A DNA stretch of 64,000 nucleotides, taken from contig NW_024467120.1 in the NCBI RefSeq assembly GCF_017591425.1, positions 6,820,001-6,884,000 of the forward strand, in the 5' to 3' direction. A program made the translations under genes and the position numbers. This DNA comes from Ochotona curzoniae (lineage: Eukaryota; Chordata; Mammalia; Lagomorpha; Ochotonidae). Below, in pieces: positions 22,530 to 33,463 of this stretch (its first letter is position 1; each line of letters opens with the position of its first letter). The notes under the pieces are model-generated. The model was not told the DNA's origin. It did no database searches and saw nothing but the letters and a program-made list of their open reading frames with translations.

Positions 22530-22960
22530 ATGTTGTCTCCAACAAGGTTGTGTTGACATAACAAGTACCTGAAGCTGGGAGTTACAAGGAAAGGAGACAT
22601 GTTGGCTCACAGTTTTGAAGACTGGCACATCCATACTTGTGCAGCCCCATCTGGGCAGCACATCGTGAGAAGGCAGATACTAGTTTTGGCCTTTGTCGGT
22701 GACATGTGCAGGAAAATATTGCAACAGTCTTTATTAAGAAAACAAGGGGGTTATATAACTTCCCAGCCATATAAGCTCACCTTTCATTACATTATATGAG
22801 AGGAGCATCCTGGGAAGGAAAGGCTATATTATGGCCTACGGTTTAAAGATTCCAGGTATACAATCCGGTGTCCCATGCAACTGGCATCTTGTGGAGGCCA
22901 TCAATTTCTGAGCAGAGAAGCAACCGTATGTTGAGCCAGAAAGCTGACTAAAGCTAGGCC
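22530..22960 (-). mobile_element. Second LTR-like fragment, reverse orientation
   Basis: 'aacaagtacctgaagctgggag', 'ggctcacagttttgaagactgg', 'catctgggcagcacatcgtgag' and 'cagccatataagctcacc' look like another reversed LTR of the same broad class. The boundary to the previous piece is unclear. Confidence 0.4.
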
Positions 22961-25205
22961 AAAGTTGACTTTCCTATGACCAACACCTTCCAGGACCAAG
23001 CACCCAATGATGAACAGTCCTGCCACTGGCCTGACCTCTCTGTCCTAACCCATCAATGAGCAGCCTCAGTTCCTTGACTGTTAACAGAAGGCTTTCAGAG
23101 TTAAACATCTGCATGCGAGTGTGAGGTCCCATCCGAATATCATCTAGGGAAAAAAAAATGGGAAACATAAGATAGGAAACTCCATCCAGTAGATGATTCA
23201 AAGAACAAAAGCACAGAACAAGGCGAGACAATGACAAAAAGCAACAACAACAAAAATTGAGAGGACAGGAAAAGAATTGAAATACATCAAGAAATCTGGA
23301 TAGACAAGGAGTAAGAGAGAGAACAAAACCATAAAACCTTGACCCAACCCCTGGAATCAAGTATGTCTTAAATTCGTATTTGGATTCAATCTAGTTTAAC
23401 AGAATAACAAAAGTTATATGTTATTTATTATATGACACCCACAGAGGGGTATGAGGCAGCAGCTCATAATCAAGTAAAAGAATATTTCAAAAAGGAATAA
23501 ATAAATATTTACATTAAGGAGAATGCATCAGGACCAAAAGTAACCTAGCATCCGCACAGATAAGAGTTCACTGCCGAGAGAATTGTATAAATATAACTTT
23601 TTGTTTTTAGAGCTCTTTGGTTTTACGAACTACAGATTCAGAAACACAGAGCTGGACAAGGCAAATGTTAGGGAGCTGGTGTTTCTGGGATCATATCAAA
23701 TAAAATTAGGTTTTCAAGCAAACAGCATGACTGGGGATTACCAAGTAAGGATTTTTAAGCTTTAACTCACCGGGAAGACACAACAACCCTTAAACTTCAT
23801 ATATTCTTACTGAGACAGCCTCCAAGCCTATGAAGACAAATCGATTGTTCCACCAAAAAAGCCGGTGTGCTCATCATGTCATTTTTAACGTATCATATCT
23901 TGTCTACTCTGTGTCTTGTTTTCCCAGCTAGACTATCATAAATCAGGCTCGAGTGGGTGGTGAAGCAGAGCAGATGTCTTCAGCACAGGGCTATGGCGGG
24001 GATCTCCACAGCATTATCTCCCTGGGCTATGGTGCCCCTAGATGGAGAGTTCTTTCCTCTTGTTGCAACTACAGACATGAAGCAATTTGCCCTCAAATCA
24101 CGTTTAGATTCCAACTCATTTCTGTTTGATCCCTAAGATCCAAAGCCTTTTCAGCATCACATGAAATTAGCATAAGACGCTGTCCCTTGTTTTGGTGAAA
24201 TCAAAGTGGTAGCCAGGATAAAGAATGGATGGCAGTTGGGATGTGGGACCCATTCATACTATTTATTACCCTTTTCCAGGCAGCGTGTCATCCATCGTTG
24301 TCCCTGGAAGACACATTTTCAGACCTTACAGAGGTGTTCTCATTCATAATCCCCAGATTCTATCATTTTCCTGCTGATTTTAAGATAGCCTTTGGGTGGC
24401 ATGAATTTAAAATTCCAAGACATTTTGATATTTCTCAACCTTAAACATACAATTTTAATACAAAATGCAGAGTCATTTTGGGAGCGAGTGAACTGAGAGT
24501 TTTAAGGTGAAAGCCTTTTAAGACCTATTTCAATTTCTTCTGCTGTCATTCCCTAACTATTCTTCATGAAATGAGGACATATTAGAATCAAAATGGATCA
24601 TGCTGGTAACAGCAGCTGGCATAAAAAACAGAAAATAAAACTTAGAAGTGAAAAAAAAAAAGCACGCGTTTGCTTTTACACTTGAAGAATGCCAGAGATT
24701 ACTGAGGAAGTGATACCGTGCACATGAACTCCTCCACAGCTACATCCAAGGATGCTCAAGACAAACTTGACCCTGTCCCTCGCTGAGTATCTGTCCCCCA
24801 AGATGGAGACGTGCACACCACTGGTCCACCACAAGAGGGCGGCCGTCCAAAGGCAGTGTGGAAGGTTTCCCTGCCCTAACCGTGCTCCGGAAGATAAATC
24901 CATGGCTAAGGGGCTTAAGAATGTTATAGAGGGGAACTGCTGCTAGAATTAGTAGAACACTTCAAATGACATCTTTCCCCACGCTATTTTTGTGTTGTTA
25001 ATCTCGTTTCCATAATGAAGTCTTAGAGATATAAAAAGGATCGAATTTCCCTGTCTCTAAAATGAAACAGAAACCAAACTCACTCTTCACATACAGTAGC
25101 AACTCCGTGCGTATTCGGCATCAATTGGATTGATTTTAGGCAGACAGGCCTTACAAAATATGTGAAGTAAAAGACATCCGGCCTTTATTTACCTTTTAAA
25201 AAGAA
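22961..25205. other. No gene recognised
   Basis: About 2.2 kb without a supportable exon, RNA gene or repeat family. A longer reverse-strand open frame near 22974-23360 is low-complexity and matches nothing I know. A CTCF-like motif lies at 24829-24843. Confidence 0.45.
24829..24843 (+). promoter_or_regulatory. CTCF-like core motif
   Basis: CCACAAGAGGGCGGC fits the CTCF core CCAC-N-AG-R-N-GGC, and the surrounding 100 bp is more GC-rich than its neighbours. Occupancy is unknown. Confidence 0.35.
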
Positions 25206-25515
25206 ATTGGTGCAGGGCATGAGATGCTGCTTGTACCATCAGAATCTTATATCAGAGAGCCCGTTTGGGTCAGCTTTCTGCCTCTAGTTCGGCTCCCTGC
25301 TGATGCACCTGGAAAGACTACAGAAGATGGCTGGAGTAGTTGGGCCCTGGCAACTCCCTGGGAGAGCAGCTGAAATCCCTGGTTCCTGGCTGCAGCCTGG
25401 CCCAGCCTTGTCTTTTGTACTCATTTGGATGGAGGACCAGCGGATGGGTGATCCGTTTTTTTTTCTCTGTATCTGTCTTTGTGCCACTCTACCTTTCAAA
25501 TAAATAAACATAAAA
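25206..25515 (+). mobile_element. C-SINE, diverged
   Basis: 'tggtgcagggcatgagatgc' head, 'gttcggctccctgctgatg', 'ggaccagcggatgggtgatcc', tail 'tacctttcaaataaataaac'. Confidence 0.8.
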
Positions 25516-25714
25516 ATGTTCAAAAAAATTAAAAACAGAAATGTATATCCCTTATGGACAACTGAGAAGTAGAAAACTTAGCTTTTAAATTTTGGTTTTG
25601 TTATTCTTCAAAACAAAAGTGCAAGAGTGGAACAGTCATCATGCCTGCTATCTCTTCTGTGTCACTTGAGTAAAATTTCTCTCAGATCATTCATGTTTTT
25701 AAAGGGCTTCTATG

Positions 25715-26032
25715 AGAGTCAGCATGTTGGCTCAACAGGCCACCTGCAAGTACCAGCTTCTCATATTAGCACCAATTCATAAACCAGCTGCTCCACTTCC
25801 GATCCAGCTCCCTGCTTGCGGCCTGGGAAAGCGGCAGAGGACAGCCCAAGTCCTTGGGATCCTGCATTTACATGGGAGACCCAGGAGAAGCTTCTGACTC
25901 CTGGCTTCAAATCAGCTGAGCTCCAGGCATTGCAGCCATTTGGGCAGTGAACCAGCAGATGGAAGATCTTTCTGTCTCTCCTCTCTGTAAATCTAAATTT
26001 CCATTAAACGAATGAATCTTTATTTTTAAAAG
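25715..26032 (+). mobile_element. C-SINE, full length
   Basis: 'cacttccgatccagctccctg', 'gcctgggaaagcggcagagg', 'catgggagacccagg', 'gtgaaccagcagatggaag', tail 'aaacgaatgaatcttta'. Confidence 0.9.
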
Positions 26033-26199
26033 ATTAAATGTCTTCTGTTAATCTTCTAGATTTTTCTTGATCTAAATTTTTTCTAGACATTAATTCTTGC
26101 CAATCCACAATCACCTAGATGCCACAGCTGGGGCACAGGCTCACAGCCAACACAGGCTCCGGTTTGTGTGTTTCTGCTTCTACTTCTCTCTATATTTCT

Positions 26200-26380
26200 A
26201 GCAAGTGGAAATTGGGGTCAACCTCTTAACCTATTTCTTTAATAATACCCTGCCCCATAGGGTGATTGTAAGAGTTTACTTAATAAATAAGCCAATGACA
26301 TAATCAGTACATGTTATTAAAATGATTCATTTAGTCATAGTATGTATTGAGTGCCTAGAACATGCCAGGTACCATTCTAG
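26200..26380 (+). mobile_element. MIR-like ancient SINE
   Basis: 'caacctcttaacctatttct', 'ccctgccccatagggtgattgtaagagtttac' and 'tgagtgcctagaacatgccagg' resemble MIR core and 3' sequence with heavy divergence. Confidence 0.45.
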
Positions 26381-26386
26381 GTACCA

Positions 26387-26424
26387 TTGATGGAATGGTA
26401 CCATGCCAAGTACCATTCCATCAA
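26387..26424. repeat. Perfect inverted repeat, 15-bp arms, 8-nt loop
   Basis: Arm 26387-26401 (ttgatggaatggtac) is the exact reverse complement of 26410-26424. The octamer-containing context 'catgcca.gtaccatt' is also present as a direct repeat from 26361. Confidence 0.9.
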
Positions 26425-26599
26425 CAAAACAGCTGATGAGCCCTGTGACTGTGGATTTGCTTCCTGTTGAGGAGAGGCAGACAGTAAGCCACAGGCCTTC
26501 TCAGTGGGGAGAAGAAGATAGAAGGCAAGAAGGTAATAAGAACTGCGAAGAAGCGAGGAGCCGGTGTTGGGCAGAGCAGCAGCTAAGCTAAGACTCCTG

Positions 26600-26865
26600 C
26601 ATCCTTCCCTGGAGTGTCTGTATCTACCTCCACTCTCTGCACTTGGTTTTGTGTCCTGCGAGGCAGCAGGTGATGGCTCCAGGACTTGGGTAAGGAATTG
26701 ACAAGCATCTAGATTGAGTTCTGGACTCTTGGCATCTTCCTGGCCCAGCCTCAGCTGTCTTGGTATTTGGTGGGGGTTGAGGGTTGAGGGAAGATGGTGA
26801 ACAGTAAGTGGAAAAGTGGAAAATCTCTCTATCCTTTTCAAATAATTAAGTAAATAAATAATAAA
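26600..26865 (+). mobile_element. Old C-SINE (CSINE2-like)
   Basis: 'gaggcagcaggtgatggctcc', 'tctagattgagttctggactc', 'cttcctggcccagcctcagc', tail 'aataattaagtaaataaataa'. Confidence 0.6.
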
Positions 26866-26929
26866 TGAAATGTTGAAAAAGAAAAAAAATAAGCAGAGCA
26901 GGAGACAGATACCTGACAGGGCTGGCAGG

Positions 26930-27172
26930 TTTTGTTTACTTGTTTTCCAAAGGAAGAATTACAGCTAGAAGAAGAAATCTATGCACGCATGGAGAGAGAG
27001 AGGAGAGAGATCTTCCAAGTGATGACTCACTGTCCAATGGCAGCTACAGCCAGCCCTGGGCCAGGTCAAAGCCAGGAGCCTGGGATTCCACCCAAGGTTT
27101 CTCACATGGATACCAAGGGCCAAAGCACTTGAGCCATTGTCCCCTTCTGATCCAGGGCGGGTCAGTTATAAA
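26930..27172 (-). mobile_element. C-SINE, head missing
   Basis: 'agagagagaggagagagatcttcc', 'gggccaggtcaaagccagg', 'gtttctcacatggatacc' and 'gcacttgagccattgtcc' in reversed SINE order. The reversed head is not present. Confidence 0.65.
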
Positions 27173-27205
27173 CAGAGTGGTCAGGTGGCCCTTAGAAGTT
27201 TGGTG

Positions 27206-27590
27206 CTGTGGCTTGGACATGGTTTGGCACCTAAACAACCCCTATGCAAATGTTCAAACTCCAAAATTGTAAGTTAATGGACCTAAGAGAGTGGAAACTT
27301 AATCCAGTTATAATGAAGAGGTGGACCTGGAGGGAAGGCTGTAGGTCCTGGTGGGTGTGCTCTGGGAAGGACTAGCTCACTAAAAGGTTAATTATAACAA
27401 CCTGTGTTGGGCCCAGCCCCGCTCCTCCTTCCTGGCTTGCATGTTATATTTCCTCCACCCAACCAATAGGGCCACCCTATCTTGAACTTGAACCTCTAAA
27501 ACCGTGAGCCAAACCAACCTTTGCTCTTGAGAAACTTTGCTTTCCCAGGTATTCCGTTGTGGTGATGAAAAGGTGACTATTACTGGTAGG
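27206..27590 (+). mobile_element. ERVL-MaLR-type LTR, forward orientation
   Basis: 'gtgctgtggcttggacatgg', 'aactccaaaattgtaag', 'ggtcctggtgggtgtgctctggg' and 'aaccgtgagccaaaccaacc' follow the MST/MLT LTR order (…atatggtttgg…gtggaactgtgagccaatt…). Non-coding relic. Confidence 0.55.
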
Positions 27591-28420
27591 AAATGAGGAA
27601 AGAGGAGCTGCAAGGCCAACACATGGCTGAGAGAAACTGCACTTCAGGCAAAGGCAACAGCCAGTTGGAAGGCTGTGCAGCCGGAGTGTGCCCAGCTTGT
27701 CCTAGAAGCTGCTAAGGAGCCCCAAGCAGCTAGAGTTAAGGGGACATCTCTCAGCTGGGTGACCCCTTCTCCCATCAGGCACCAGAAAGCCCAACTAATA
27801 GCCAGCATCTCATCCCTGTTGCATTTTCTCCAAAGTTTTCTTCTTTCTCCATGTTAAATTCTTCCAAGGTTGCAACTTTCAAGGCACTGCTTCCACTCTT
27901 TTAGTCTATTCATTTGTTTTCGGAGTCTATGGATTTATCCTTTTTTTCTCCATCTCCACTGTCAGGATGCAGATGAAAACCTGGCTCTCACTCAGTAGTT
28001 CAGGATGCCCTTCTGAATAAGCTCAAAGGTCTGTAAAACTATAAAAGCAATGTCTCTCATTTAGTTGAGAATCTGAAACACCCCTCCCCCTGGATTGCAT
28101 CCTTCTCACCTCTAAGAAAGTTCTAGTATCTCTCACCAAGCCTGTCTCTCTTCCAGTACCTTCTAGCTATCATCTTTGTAACATAAACATTTCATCCTAG
28201 GTAGCATTCTTTAGCTCCATACTTGAGGATCTGCAATGACCACTGATTCCTTACCAAATGAAATGCAGATGGCTCTGTCTGTCCTCATAACCAGAAGTGG
28301 GAGGCCAGCTCAGAAGCACTCAGCATGGTCAATGACATAGGTAAACACTCCACTCATCAGTCAAATTAATGTGAAAAGACGTGAATTAAAAAAACAGAAG
28401 AGAAAAGGTGTCAACTTTTC
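27591..28420. other. No feature recognised
   Basis: No exon or repeat could be supported. Confidence 0.45.
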
Positions 28421-28432
28421 CCCATCCTGGGT

Positions 28433-28746
28433 GAATTTTTTAAGATTCATTCATGTTTATTGGAAAGGCAGATATACAGAGAGGAGGAGAGAAAGAGAGG
28501 AAGGTCTTCTGTTAGTGACTGCAACGTCCGGTGCTGTGCAGATCCAAAGCCAGGAGCCAGGAACCTCTTCCAGGTCTCCTACATGGGTGCAGGGTGTCAA
28601 GGCTTTGGGCCGTCCTCGACTGCTTTCCCAGGCCACAAGCAGGGAGCTAGATGGGAAGCAGAGTTGCCAGGATTAGAACCGGTGCCCATGTGGGATCCCG
28701 GTTTGTGAAGGTGAGGACTTTAGCCGCTAAGTTACCACACTGAGAT
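28433..28746 (-). mobile_element. C-SINE, full length, with 12-bp target-site duplication
   Basis: Reversed tail 'taagattcattcatgttta', 'cagatatacagagaggagg', 'ctcgactgctttcccaggcc', 'attagaaccggtgcccat'. The flanks 'cccatcctgggt' at 28421-28432 and 28747-28758 are identical. Confidence 0.95.
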
Positions 28747-28761
28747 CCCATCCTGGGTTTG

Positions 28762-28806
28762 TTTTTTTGTTTTTGTTTTGTTTATTTTGTTTTGTTTTGT
28801 TTTTGA
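28762..28806. repeat. (TTTTG)n repeat
   Basis: About eight irregular TTTTG/TTTG units adjoining the L1 3' end on the minus strand, so it may derive from that L1's A-rich tail. Confidence 0.8.
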
Positions 28807-30285
28807 ATCATATAGCTTAACTTACATGTAGTAAAATTGATGCTTCACAGTGCATAAATCTCTGAGCTTTGGCCAAAGTGTGTGATCATGGAAACCCCAT
28901 CATCGTGACACTGAGTATTTCATTCCTGTGGAACATTCCCGCAGATCCCTTTTTGCTCAGTCCCTTCCCCACCCCCTGGCTATCATCGATCTGCTTTTTC
29001 TGCTCCTATAGATTTTTCCCTTTTTAGAAGTCATCCATGAAGTCATCTGGTATGTGGCCTTTGGGATCTGGCTCCATCAAATGAAGTAGCTTTTTCAAAA
29101 AGCTCATCTATGTGCTGCCTCTACCAGTGGTTTGTTCCCGTAACTGAGGAGTCTACCTGGGCGTGTGCCGCTTATTTGTCCATTTCCAAACTGAAGAACA
29201 TTTGACTTGCTTCTTATTCGGGGTGATCATGAATGCAATTACTATGGCCACTTACGACTAGGGCTTTGTATGGACACATATTTCCTTTTTCCTTGAGTAA
29301 ATTCATAGAAGTGGAACTGTGGGGTTGTATGATATGTTCAACGTTTTAAGAAAATGCCCCATTTCCCGAGTGCTGTAATCATTTCACCTTCCTACCAGCA
29401 GTGTAGAACAGCCGCAGTTCTTTCACATCCTTCCTCACACTAGGTATTATCAGGCTACAATTTCTTGTATAATGCCAGTGCTAATAGGTATGCTTCCTTG
29501 TGGCTTTAATCTGCACTTCTCTCACACGTCCAAGCACCTTCTCATGGGCTGGCCAGAAGGCATTCTTTGATTTAAAAAAAAAAAAATCTTTTCAGGTCTT
29601 TTACTGTTTCTTATCTGGGCTTTGTTTTCTTAATACTATATTTTAAAAAGTATTTATTTCTCCTGAATCCATGTCCTTTCCCAAATATGTCTTGTCAATA
29701 CTTTTTCCTAATCTGTGTCTTATTTATTTATTTACATAGCACAGAACTCATGCTGGCATTATGATCCTATGAGTTCTGTCGATTCCTCTACTCACCACCC
29801 CGAACAGGACTCAGAACATTGCAACATCCTAAAGTATTCTCTCACGTTCCATCTTGAGTCAGAACTTTCCACCCTAATCTCTGGAAACCTGCTCTCTTGT
29901 TCCAGTAGCTTTACCTTTTCTAGAAACTCGAATAGATACAACTATGTAGTATGTAATCTTTTGAGACTGACTTCATTGATACAGCATACCATTGGGTGCT
30001 ATTCTTTGTATGTGTAAGTATCTCTGTATGTATTGGAGACAGAGAGACCGAGGGCTCTCCCTGCAGGCTCATTCTGCAAATGCTCACCGCAGCCTGTCCT
30101 GGGTGAACCTGGGAGCCAGGGACTCGGTCTGGAATCAGAAGCGGAGCTGGGGCTTGAACCCAGGATTCCAGTCTTCAATACTGTGCCAAACTCCTGTTGG
30201 TGCCTAGGCAATATTCTGTGGTACAGCTAGATCATGATATATTTCTCCAATTGCCAACTCAAGAATGTTTAACTTTCTTGCAGTT
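28805..30285 (-). mobile_element. Old L1 3' part, reverse orientation
   Basis: Reversed L1 3' UTR and ORF2-end landmarks: 'cagtcccttccccaccccctggc', 'tggtatgtggcctttgggatctgg', 'tagaagtggaactgtggggttgtatg', 'ccatttcccgagtgctgtaatc', 'ttcctaccagcagtgtag', 'ttaatctgcacttctctcac' and 'gtgctattctttgtatg'. A SINE splits it near 30.0-30.2 kb. Confidence 0.75.
30015..30205 (-). mobile_element. Old C-SINE fragment nested in L1
   Basis: 'gggtgaacctgggagccaggg', 'agaagcggagctggggcttgaaccc' and 'tcaatactgtgccaaactcc' are the reversed body and head of an older C-SINE. L1-like sequence resumes after it. Confidence 0.6.
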
Positions 30286-30288
30286 TTT

Positions 30289-30605
30289 CTGGGCCAATAC
30301 TGTGGCATAGTAGGTAAAAAAAAAAAAAAAAAAAAAAAACACTGCCTGTAGCACCAGCATCTCATATGGGTGCAGGTTCAAGTCCCGGATGTTCCACTTT
30401 CTGTCAAGCTCCCCGCTGGTGTGCCCACATCCTGGGGCCCCTGCATCCACATGGGAGACCTTAAAGAGGTTCCAGGATCCTGGCTTCAAATCAGCTCAGC
30501 TCAGTCGATGCAGCCCTTTGATGAATGAGCCGGTTGATAGAATATCTCTTTCCCTCTGTCGTTCCTTGTCTCTGTGTAACTCTGCCTTTCAAATAAAATA
30601 AAAAA
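30289..30605 (+). mobile_element. C-SINE with an internal poly-A run
   Basis: 'gggccaatactgtggcatag' head, then 24 consecutive A (30316-30339) within the head, then 'ctcatatgggtgcaggttc', 'ccacatgggagacc' and tail 'tgcctttcaaataaaataaa'. Confidence 0.9.
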
Positions 30606-30741
30606 CCAACAGGGAAGTGGAGAGAAATTTCATAAGTCCAGCTCGATTAGGGTAGCAAAAGGATGCTTGAGAAAAAAAGCACATGGTACAAGACGATCTT
30701 AAAATCTACTCATCATTTTGAAGTTTTTTTTTTTTTTTTGG

Positions 30742-31068
30742 TTAAGATTGTATTTATTTTTATTGGAAAGTGAAATTTACAGAGAAGGAGAAACAGAGAG
30801 AAAGATCTCCCATCTGCTGGTTTACTCCCCAGATGGCCATAACTACCAGAGCTGAGCTTATCCAAAGCCAGGAGTCAGGAGCTTTTTTCGGGTCTCCCAC
30901 ATGGGTGCAGGGTCCCAAGGCTTTGGGCCATCCTCGACTGCTTTCCCTCCCACAAGCAGGGAGCTGGATGGGAAGCGGGGCCACCAGGACATTAGCCGGT
31001 GCCCATATGGGATCCTGGTGTGTGCAAGGCAAGTACTTTTGCCCTTTTAGGCTATCGCACCAGACCCC
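30742..31068 (-). mobile_element. C-SINE, full length
   Basis: 'attgtatttatttttattgg' reversed tail, 'tccaaagccaggagtcagg', 'ttgggccatcctcgactgc', 'ccggtgcccatatgggatcc', 'ggctatcgcaccagacccc'. Confidence 0.95.
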
Positions 31069-31079
31069 TTTAAAATGTT

Positions 31080-31425
31080 TTTAAAGATTTATTTGTTTAT
31101 TTATTTATTTGAAAGGCCAAGTTATGAGAGAGAGAAAGGTAAAGACAGAGAGAGCGCTTCCATCTATCAGTTCATTTCCAAAGTGACCACAATGGCCGGA
31201 CGTGGGCCGGCTTGCAGCCAGGAGCTCCTTCTTGGTTTCCTGCAGGGCCAAGGCACTTGGGACGCCCTCCATTGCCCTTTTAGACACCTTAGCAGAGAGC
31301 TGAAGCAGAAGCAGAATCATCAGAGCTGAATCAAAAGCGGAATAGGCGGGCCTGGAGCTGGTGCCCATGTGGGACGCTGGTGCTTTACGGCGGCGGCTTT
31401 ACCCACTGTGCTACAGCAGAGGCCC
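31080..31425 (-). mobile_element. C-SINE, full length
   Basis: 'aaagatttatttgtttattt', 'gttcatttccaaagtgaccac', 'gctggtgcccatgtgggacgc', 'acccactgtgctacagcagaggccc'. It sits 12 bp after another minus-strand copy. Confidence 0.95.
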
Positions 31426-31454
31426 TATAACTTTTCAATAACGTGCATTTTCTG

Positions 31455-31812
31455 CGCCCAGTGCAGTAGCCTAGTGGCTAAAATCCTCACCTTGTACACA
31501 CATCAGGATCCCATACAGGTGTCAGGTCTAATCCTAGTTGCCCCGCTTCCCATCCGGCTCTCTGTCTGTGGTCTGAGAAAGCAGTAGAAGATGGACCAAA
31601 GCCTTGGGACCCTGCACCCATGCAGGAGACCCAGAAGAAGCTCCTGGGGCTCCTGGGGCTCCTGGGGCTCCTGGGGCTCCTGGGGCTCCTGGGGCTTCTG
31701 TCTTTGGATCAGCTCAGCTCCAGCCATTGCAGGCACTTGGGGAGTGGATCAACAGATTGAAGATCTTCCTCTCTGTGTATCTGAATTTCCAATAAAAATA
31801 ATTTTTTTTTTA
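31455..31812 (+). mobile_element. C-SINE containing an expanded 9-bp repeat
   Basis: 'gcgcccagtgcagtagcctag' head, 'catccggctctctgtctgtg', 'acttggggagtggatcaac', tail 'tttccaataaaaataa'. It is longer than its relatives because of the tandem expansion at 31640-31693, and lies opposite the preceding minus-strand copies. Confidence 0.95.
31640..31693. repeat. Six perfect copies of the 9-mer GCTCCTGGG
   Basis: 54 bases, six uninterrupted units. Related SINEs here carry at most two partial units at this place ('gctcctggctcctggc'), so it looks like a lineage-specific minisatellite expansion. The open frames through it read Gly-Ala-Pro or similar repeats, but it is not a gene. Confidence 0.97.
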
Positions 31813-32676
31813 AAAAAATATACATTTTTCCATGAACTTGTTCAAGACTCCTTGCACACACACAGGGAATGAAGAAAATCAACCCTCTGTATTGGAACAC
31901 AGTGAGCAAGAAGCAGCCCAGGACAGCACCGAACCCTGGCTCTCAGGCAGACGCAAGCAACGTGTTCTGAAAATGAGGTGGAGCTCCAACCACATTACGC
32001 ATTTTATTTACATTTTTATAATTGCTTCTCCCTGTCTCTCAGAAAGCGCAATAATAAAAAGCTGTTTGCATCAGGAGAGCTAAAAGCAAAATCAGAACGT
32101 TCAGAAGCTACTTGGAGAGACATGCAACGGAAGAATAACCATCTGATGACCTGAATGGGGTATTCGTTCTCTAAGCTTCGTGTGGGCCAGGACAAAAAGA
32201 GATCATTTTTATTCTTTGACTGTTAATGGAAAGGACATAATTTTTTTAAAGAACAAAGGACTTTTCCTGTCACTGAATTCTCACATAAATTTGTCACAGA
32301 ATCTCTTCCTAAGAAATATTGAAGAGCATCATGGAAAAAAATACTAATTTTGCTAGAGAGACAAACTATTCGCTCATCTGAAAAGCTGTCATATTCAGCT
32401 GACGAGCAGGCTGGTGGAGCAGAGCATGCAGGGAGCTGCAGCGTCTGCATCCCGGGCCATCACCTGACTCCAAGCCATCTGCAGTTACTGACAGACAGGT
32501 CCTGAGCCCGATCCTAGAACAACTCAATCAAAACCGAAGGGCACGGAGCCCAGGATTCCAGTATGGCGAGGTCTGAGAATCGCTTTTGTTAGGTCATGTA
32601 GGAATCCGGATACAGAGGAGAATCACTTAGAAAGTGACTCATTCTCATGTCCTTGAAACCACCTCTGTTTTGTTGA
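31813..32676. other. No feature recognised
   Basis: No exon or repeat could be supported. A slightly GC-rich part lies near 32400-32560. Confidence 0.45.
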
Positions 32677-32947
32677 TCTTATTTATTTAAGGCAGAGAGA
32701 GAGAGATCATCCATCCTCCAGTTTCCCTCAAACGCCCTCCACAAACAGGGCTGAGTCAAACCTGAAGCGGGAGCGCAGGAGTTCGCTCCACGTAGGTGGC
32801 AGGGAGCCAGCGCCAGCGCCATCACCTCCTGCCTCCCACATTAGTAAGAGATTGGATTGAGCGCCAGACAGACACGTGCGTCCAGGTGCTCTGCTGTGGG
32901 CTGTGGGCTTCCCAAGCAGCCCCACCACCGGACTGGCAGCAGCCCCC
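32677..32947 (-). mobile_element. Old C-SINE (CSINE2-like)
   Basis: 'cttatttatttaaggcagag', 'cctccagtttccctcaaacg', 'cctgcctcccacattag' and 'gggcttcccaagcagcccc' in reversed order. Confidence 0.6.
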
Positions 32948-33448
32948 AAAGGCAGCAGCCTTTCTTTATAGCAATTACTTCTGCTGGGTTTTTAGCAGCC
33001 CATGAAGTGCTGAGCTTTTGGGTCAAATGGAGTTCTTCGGTGTTATAGATTAGACTTTAATCATCTGAGAGCTTTGATACAAGCTCTACTGTTGCTCATC
33101 TTTTAAAAAAAAAAAGACTCAAGAAAATTCATAAAAGAAATTAAAATATTCGTAGCATTTTCATGTCGATTTGCACAGTCTGCTCTATGGGGGTTACTGT
33201 CCTACACGTGTTCGTGTCTACACCATCCATCGCAAACAAGATTGAAACAGCTTGAAGCCCTTGTCAGAGAAATAGCCTTCATGCAGCCCTCTTGGATATG
33301 CATGCCTGAAGTAATAAACCACGGTTCCTTGATTATTCTCTGGCCTTAAGTGGGTGCTCCCACCATGCGCCGAGGCTCCTGAAGTGGTGGAAGAGATGAT
33401 TTGTGGGTCTCTTTATTCTCACCCAAGTAAAACACTAGAAGATTTAGT
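32948..33448. other. No feature recognised
   Basis: No exon or repeat could be supported; an A11 run lies near 33105. Confidence 0.45.
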
Positions 33449-33463
33449 AGTTTTCTGTCTTTT

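Noticed and set aside
26377..26841. 154-codon reverse-strand open frame
   Set aside because: It overlaps a hairpin, an MIR-like relic and an old SINE, with no known domain.
31503..31795. Collagen-like Gly-Ala-Pro and Gln-Glu-Pro repeat proteins on both strands
   Set aside because: They are translations of the six-copy 9-bp expansion inside a SINE, with SINE sequence on both sides.
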